From positions 48,268,539-48,332,538 of the forward strand of contig NC_065883.2 in NCBI RefSeq assembly GCF_932274485.2: a stretch of 64,000 nt of DNA, read 5' to 3'. The translations under genes were made by a program, and so were the position numbers. This stretch comes from Patella vulgata (Eukaryota; Mollusca; Gastropoda; Patellidae). Below the pieces are notes generated by a model. The model was not told where the DNA came from, did no database searches, and saw nothing but the letters and a program-made list of their open reading frames with translations. Of this stretch, positions 60,746-64,000 are shown piece by piece. Position 1 is the first letter of the stretch, and each line of letters begins with the position of its first letter.

Positions 60746-61180
60746 CACCAGGTTAAGTGGCTAAAAAAACTTGGTGTAGGTTTTAATTAGGTGAATGCCT
60801 TGATGGACTTTGTAGATGAGCATTTTCTACTTAAAATAAGAAGAGATAACCAATTTGATGGGTTGATGCTTTGGGACACGATAACTTTTTTCTAATTAAG
60901 TGGGAGTGATGAAGCTTGGTGTATAGTTTCATTACATCAATACCATGGCTAAGTTTGATAATGAGTATTTTATGCTCAGTGTAAGCAGATCAAAAAACTA
61001 TGTGATCGGTCGAGACTTTGGAACACGATAATTATCCTTCTAATGATAACTCTATTTTTAATATATGTAGCTTGATGGAGTTCGCAGATGAACATTTTCA
61101 GCTTAGAAACACAGATACACAATTTGATTGGTTGATACTTTGAGATAAACAGACGATAAACTTCTTTTGGGGAGCGGGGA
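60746..61180 (+). repeat. Degenerate tandem repeat
   Basis: Phrases such as GCTTTGGGACACGATAA, GACTTTGGAACACGATAA and GATACTTTGAGATAAAC, with GATGGAGTTCGCAGATGAACATT-like neighbours, recur at roughly 120-180 bp. Very diverged. Nothing else seen up to 61560. Confidence 0.45.
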
Positions 61181-61567
61181 TTGTGTTAGACCATCGTGTT
61201 TTTAGGTTGTGGAACCTTTATTTTTCTACGTAGTCGCCTAGGTGTATACACTTGTGCAAACAATGGCGGTCACGACAAAATTTTCTTTAACCACCCTTAA
61301 AAAGTTATTCACAGCTAATGACATTACTACTAGGAAAATAGCCAGTTGTTTATTTCTTGGGATTTCAATAGGTAGAGTCCCAAGATAGTCTGATACAAAG
61401 ACAATAATAACACTACAGTAAGAGTTGCAGTTCTTATTTTTAGGATTCATTCAAGAATTGTACTTGTTGGTGGCAAAAGTTTGATTTACTCCAATTGATC
61501 TACCAGTACCCTTTTCAGACTTAGAACTTTTCAGCCAATCCTCGTATGTGTTTGGAAAGAATAGAGA

Positions 61568-61812
61568 GAGATTAGGCTTAAAGTCCCCTTGGCACATACT
61601 AGGTCATTTTGAGACTAACATAGTTCAATTTTATTTCAATAATTCGCTTGTACATAGAAGTCTTTAGCAGTAGGAGGACCTGAAGAAAATCCACAAAAGA
61701 CTGGACAGACAACCCTACTCCGTGTCATGTGTAAGTGGGATCAAAACCACATCACTTAACTCGATGAAAGACTTTATGATCTAAAGTGCAGGCATAAGGC
61801 CTGTGACCACGT
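61568..61812 (-). mobile_element. Degraded SINE, minus strand
   Basis: Diverged SINE body (CTAGGTCATTTTGAGACTAAC, TAATTCGCTTGTACATAG, GAAGAAAATCCAC) with a worn tRNA-like head to the right (GTGGGATCAAAACCACA as B-box region). Confidence 0.65.
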
Positions 61813-61965
61813 TGTTTCTGGTCTTATAAAATTAAGACTAAGTCAAAGTAACCTCTATGTGATTTATTAAACATAGATGAATCAACAAATATTTACAAGA
61901 AAGAGAGAGATTCGATCTGTTCTAAACCATAGCTCACTCTGTTTGAAATACATGAAATGAAATGA

Positions 61966-62170
61966 AATGGGGTTTAACGTCCTACTGTTCTGCTCCTATA
62001 CTGGGCTAATGAAGACGGGCATACGCCATACAGTGTGCTATGAGGGAAATTTTGCCCGGGCAGCGGCACTATCACCTACTCTTATATCGAATTCCAACTG
62101 CCAAGGGATCTTTTACGTGCATTCCAATGTTTACACGGGACGTCGGTTTTTCGTCTCATCCGAAGGACTA
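61966..62170 (+). mobile_element. SINE-like conserved segment
   Basis: ATGGGGTTTAACGTCCTACT, CTGGGCTAATGAAGACGGGC, GGATCTTTTACGTGCATTCC and CGTCTCATCCGAAGGAC: a segment I recognise as abundant in mollusc genomes. The reading frame across it is incidental. Confidence 0.6.
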
Positions 62171-63838
62171 GACAGCTATTCTACAAAATATATAATAGAC
62201 AATTATGACACATTGACAATTAAACTATAAAATATTGCTTCTAAGTTGAAATCTAAAACAATAGTTCATTCTATAGAGAGTTTGGTTAATGACCAATACT
62301 TAATCCCTCCATTGTTTAGACTGTAATGCTTCATCTAAATTATATCTGGCGTAATAGCCAGTGGCTGGTTTAATAAGGTTCTATAACCCAGGGGCCAGTT
62401 GATATTTGGTTGTAAAGAGTTAATTGACTATGTGTTTTTATAAGAACAATATATCACCCATGCCAGTGTCTGTTTAATTCAACACGTATCTTACTTGAGA
62501 AATAAATAGGTAAATAAAATATATTTAAAATATATTAATGTTGTCAAAGATATATTTACCAAAATGGGAAAAGTAACATTGGTTTTTAATATATAGAAAT
62601 CATATGACTTATGTCGGTCATATTTCCCTCGGTCCCCAAGAAATCTTACCTCCTGGTAAGATACAACTAAATTACTAGTTTATAGGACAAATATGCATAC
62701 AATTCGTGAAATAGAAAAGCAAAATGAAAAATATATACATTGACATCTACGTCCACTATAATACAGTTCAGATGTATTAGAATGAAATTCTCCTTGAAAA
62801 TATGTTAAATAACAATAAAGTATATACACATCTTAATAAAACACTATCACTGTAACTATGGTTCATTATTAACTACTGTAGGTAGTATTCATCCATTCCA
62901 GTTAATTGTTTTTCAGATATAATTACATATGTATACGCATCATTACGGTATATACTATTTAACACTGCACGGATTCAACAATAAACTTTTAACACGGCAC
63001 AGATTCAGCAATACACTTGTGAAATAAGTTTTGGGTTGATGTTGGGGTTTGTTAAACACACACATTACTGATTTTTTTTTTCTATTTCTTCCTGCATTCT
63101 GCAATATCTGGTAACTAAATAATGGAAAAATGTTTATCATCCTTATAATTGATGGTTGTTGTTGTTCAGATGTCGCATGTCAGTACACAATGATTATCTG
63201 AGCTGGGTTTATATTTCCAGTTTCTCCAAGTGAGCCTAACGGATTCTCCAGTTGCTCTCCTTTATACTGGTTTCACAGACGAACTTCAGACTACCGGACA
63301 TTGTTTGATAGTATGCTGGTTGGTTTATGACGTTCATCTGTAAAAATAGCTCATACAACAAAATATTGATCTGATATAACATACATGTATATATATACGT
63401 TATGCATTGTGTTCCAAGAAACAGCTATAGAAACCAGTGTATTAATTCTCTAAATGGAAAGGGGGTGGGGGTAAATTATATTAAAAGACTGTGTTACTAT
63501 CTTATATTAAGACAGAATCATAAAATAGCTATATACGTACGAGTGTGCTTGTTACCAAACCTAATCTGTAATCATTTGTATTTTTCTTCTTTTTTTTTTT
63601 TAATATTAGAGCAGCGATCTGTGATCATAAAAAAAAGCGTACCTTTGATAGTTTTTTTTTTTTTTTTATTATTATTAAAACGTAACATTCTTATATTCAA
63701 ATATATATATATACACCTTCACAATTATGTGGTGATAAAGATCACGAAACGTTTGCCTTATTTATGATCTGGATGTTCGTTGAACACATCCATTATCCTT
63801 CCAATTGTGTATATCCTCAGGATATAATTTAATCATAT
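62171..63838. other. Unassigned AT-rich stretch
   Basis: About 1.7 kb without recognisable gene; two T-rich runs (63590, 63650) and a short AT repeat at 63702. The small reading frames lack domains. Confidence 0.4.
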
Positions 63839-63839
63839 T

Positions 63840-63950
63840 GAAATATCTTTACGATATATTTATATCAAATTCACCTGTATTTACGATATATTTAAATCAC
63901 ATTCACATATCTATACGATATAGTTAAATCATATTCATAATACATATCTT
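63840..63950. repeat. 32-bp degenerate minisatellite
   Basis: ACGATATA recurs at 63851, 63883 and 63915, each with TTAAATCA-type neighbours, giving about 3.4 copies of a 32-bp unit. Confidence 0.75.
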
Positions 63951-63961
63951 TACAATGTTTT

Positions 63962-64000
63962 CGGGGGGATGGATGGCTGAATGGTTAGCGTGCGCGCGCT
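63962..64000 (+). mobile_element. tRNA-derived SINE head, cut by window end
   Basis: GGGGGGATGGATGGCTGAATGGTTAGCGTGCGCG-type sequence (read in place) is a tRNA-like 5' end with an A box (TGGCTGAATGG). The B box would lie beyond the window, so a true tRNA gene cannot be excluded, but the context favours a SINE. Confidence 0.6.

Noticed and set aside
61967-62230. 87-residue frame with a plausible hydrophobic start
   Set aside because: It reads through a SINE-like segment known in many places in mollusc genomes.
63965-64000. A genuine tRNA gene at the right edge
   Set aside because: Only the A-box half is visible and other tRNA-headed SINEs lie nearby; it cannot be decided here, so listed only as a SINE head.

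Overview
The window is animal nuclear DNA with spliced exons, U2-type GT-AG introns and an AT-rich, transposon-dominated background. The repeats point to a lophotrochozoan, most likely a bivalve or gastropod mollusc: tRNA-derived SINEs whose body reads roughly GGGTTTAACGTCC and CCCGGAGAAAACCCACG, and elements opening with ATACGCCCACA...CCGTCCGTCCG that are full of a GAGTTATGGCCCTTG motif. The species assignment is inference.

The only convincing host gene is DPP3 (dipeptidyl peptidase III), + strand. Six coding exons (29545-29717, 29902-30018, 30594-30683, 34003-34140, 38900-38974, 40687-40783) give the N-terminal 228 residues or so. The zinc-binding catalytic half is not found here, so the gene should continue past the right edge through a last intron of more than 23 kb. 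Its introns are filled with repeats.

Layout. 1-14493: an interrupted LINE and a family of Helitron/Helentron-like elements, amplified as four tandem units of 2.5-2.9 kb (2431-13430). 14494-26749: head-to-tail Helitron-like elements of a second family, one carrying a 1.5 kb Tc1 transposon. 26750-29544: a 32-bp minisatellite and a long Helentron-like element with a higher-order tandem array, just upstream of DPP3. 29545-40783: the DPP3 exons with intronic Helentron-like elements, a MITE, a SINE and microsatellites. 40784-47774: a deleted Tc1 fragment, Helentron-like copies, a second Tc1 transposon with an almost complete transposase, and a broken PIN/XPG-like gene. 47775-57420: a nested repeat complex in which a piggyBac-like element sits in a CTATAG-rich element and, in a second copy, a CTATAG-rich element sits in the piggyBac-like element. 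57420-64000: sparse sequence with SINE pieces, a TTAA-flanked foldback element and a small inverted-repeat element.

The most distinctive signal is a shared terminal design in several otherwise different repeat families: a 5' terminal hairpin, an inverted copy of the 5' end placed just inside the 3' end, a short 3' hairpin, then CTAG|T or CTATC|T, with no target duplication. This is the design known for Helentrons and their non-autonomous derivatives. Here the 5' hairpin also occurs in tandem multimers, and elements carry 5' and 3' modules of different families.
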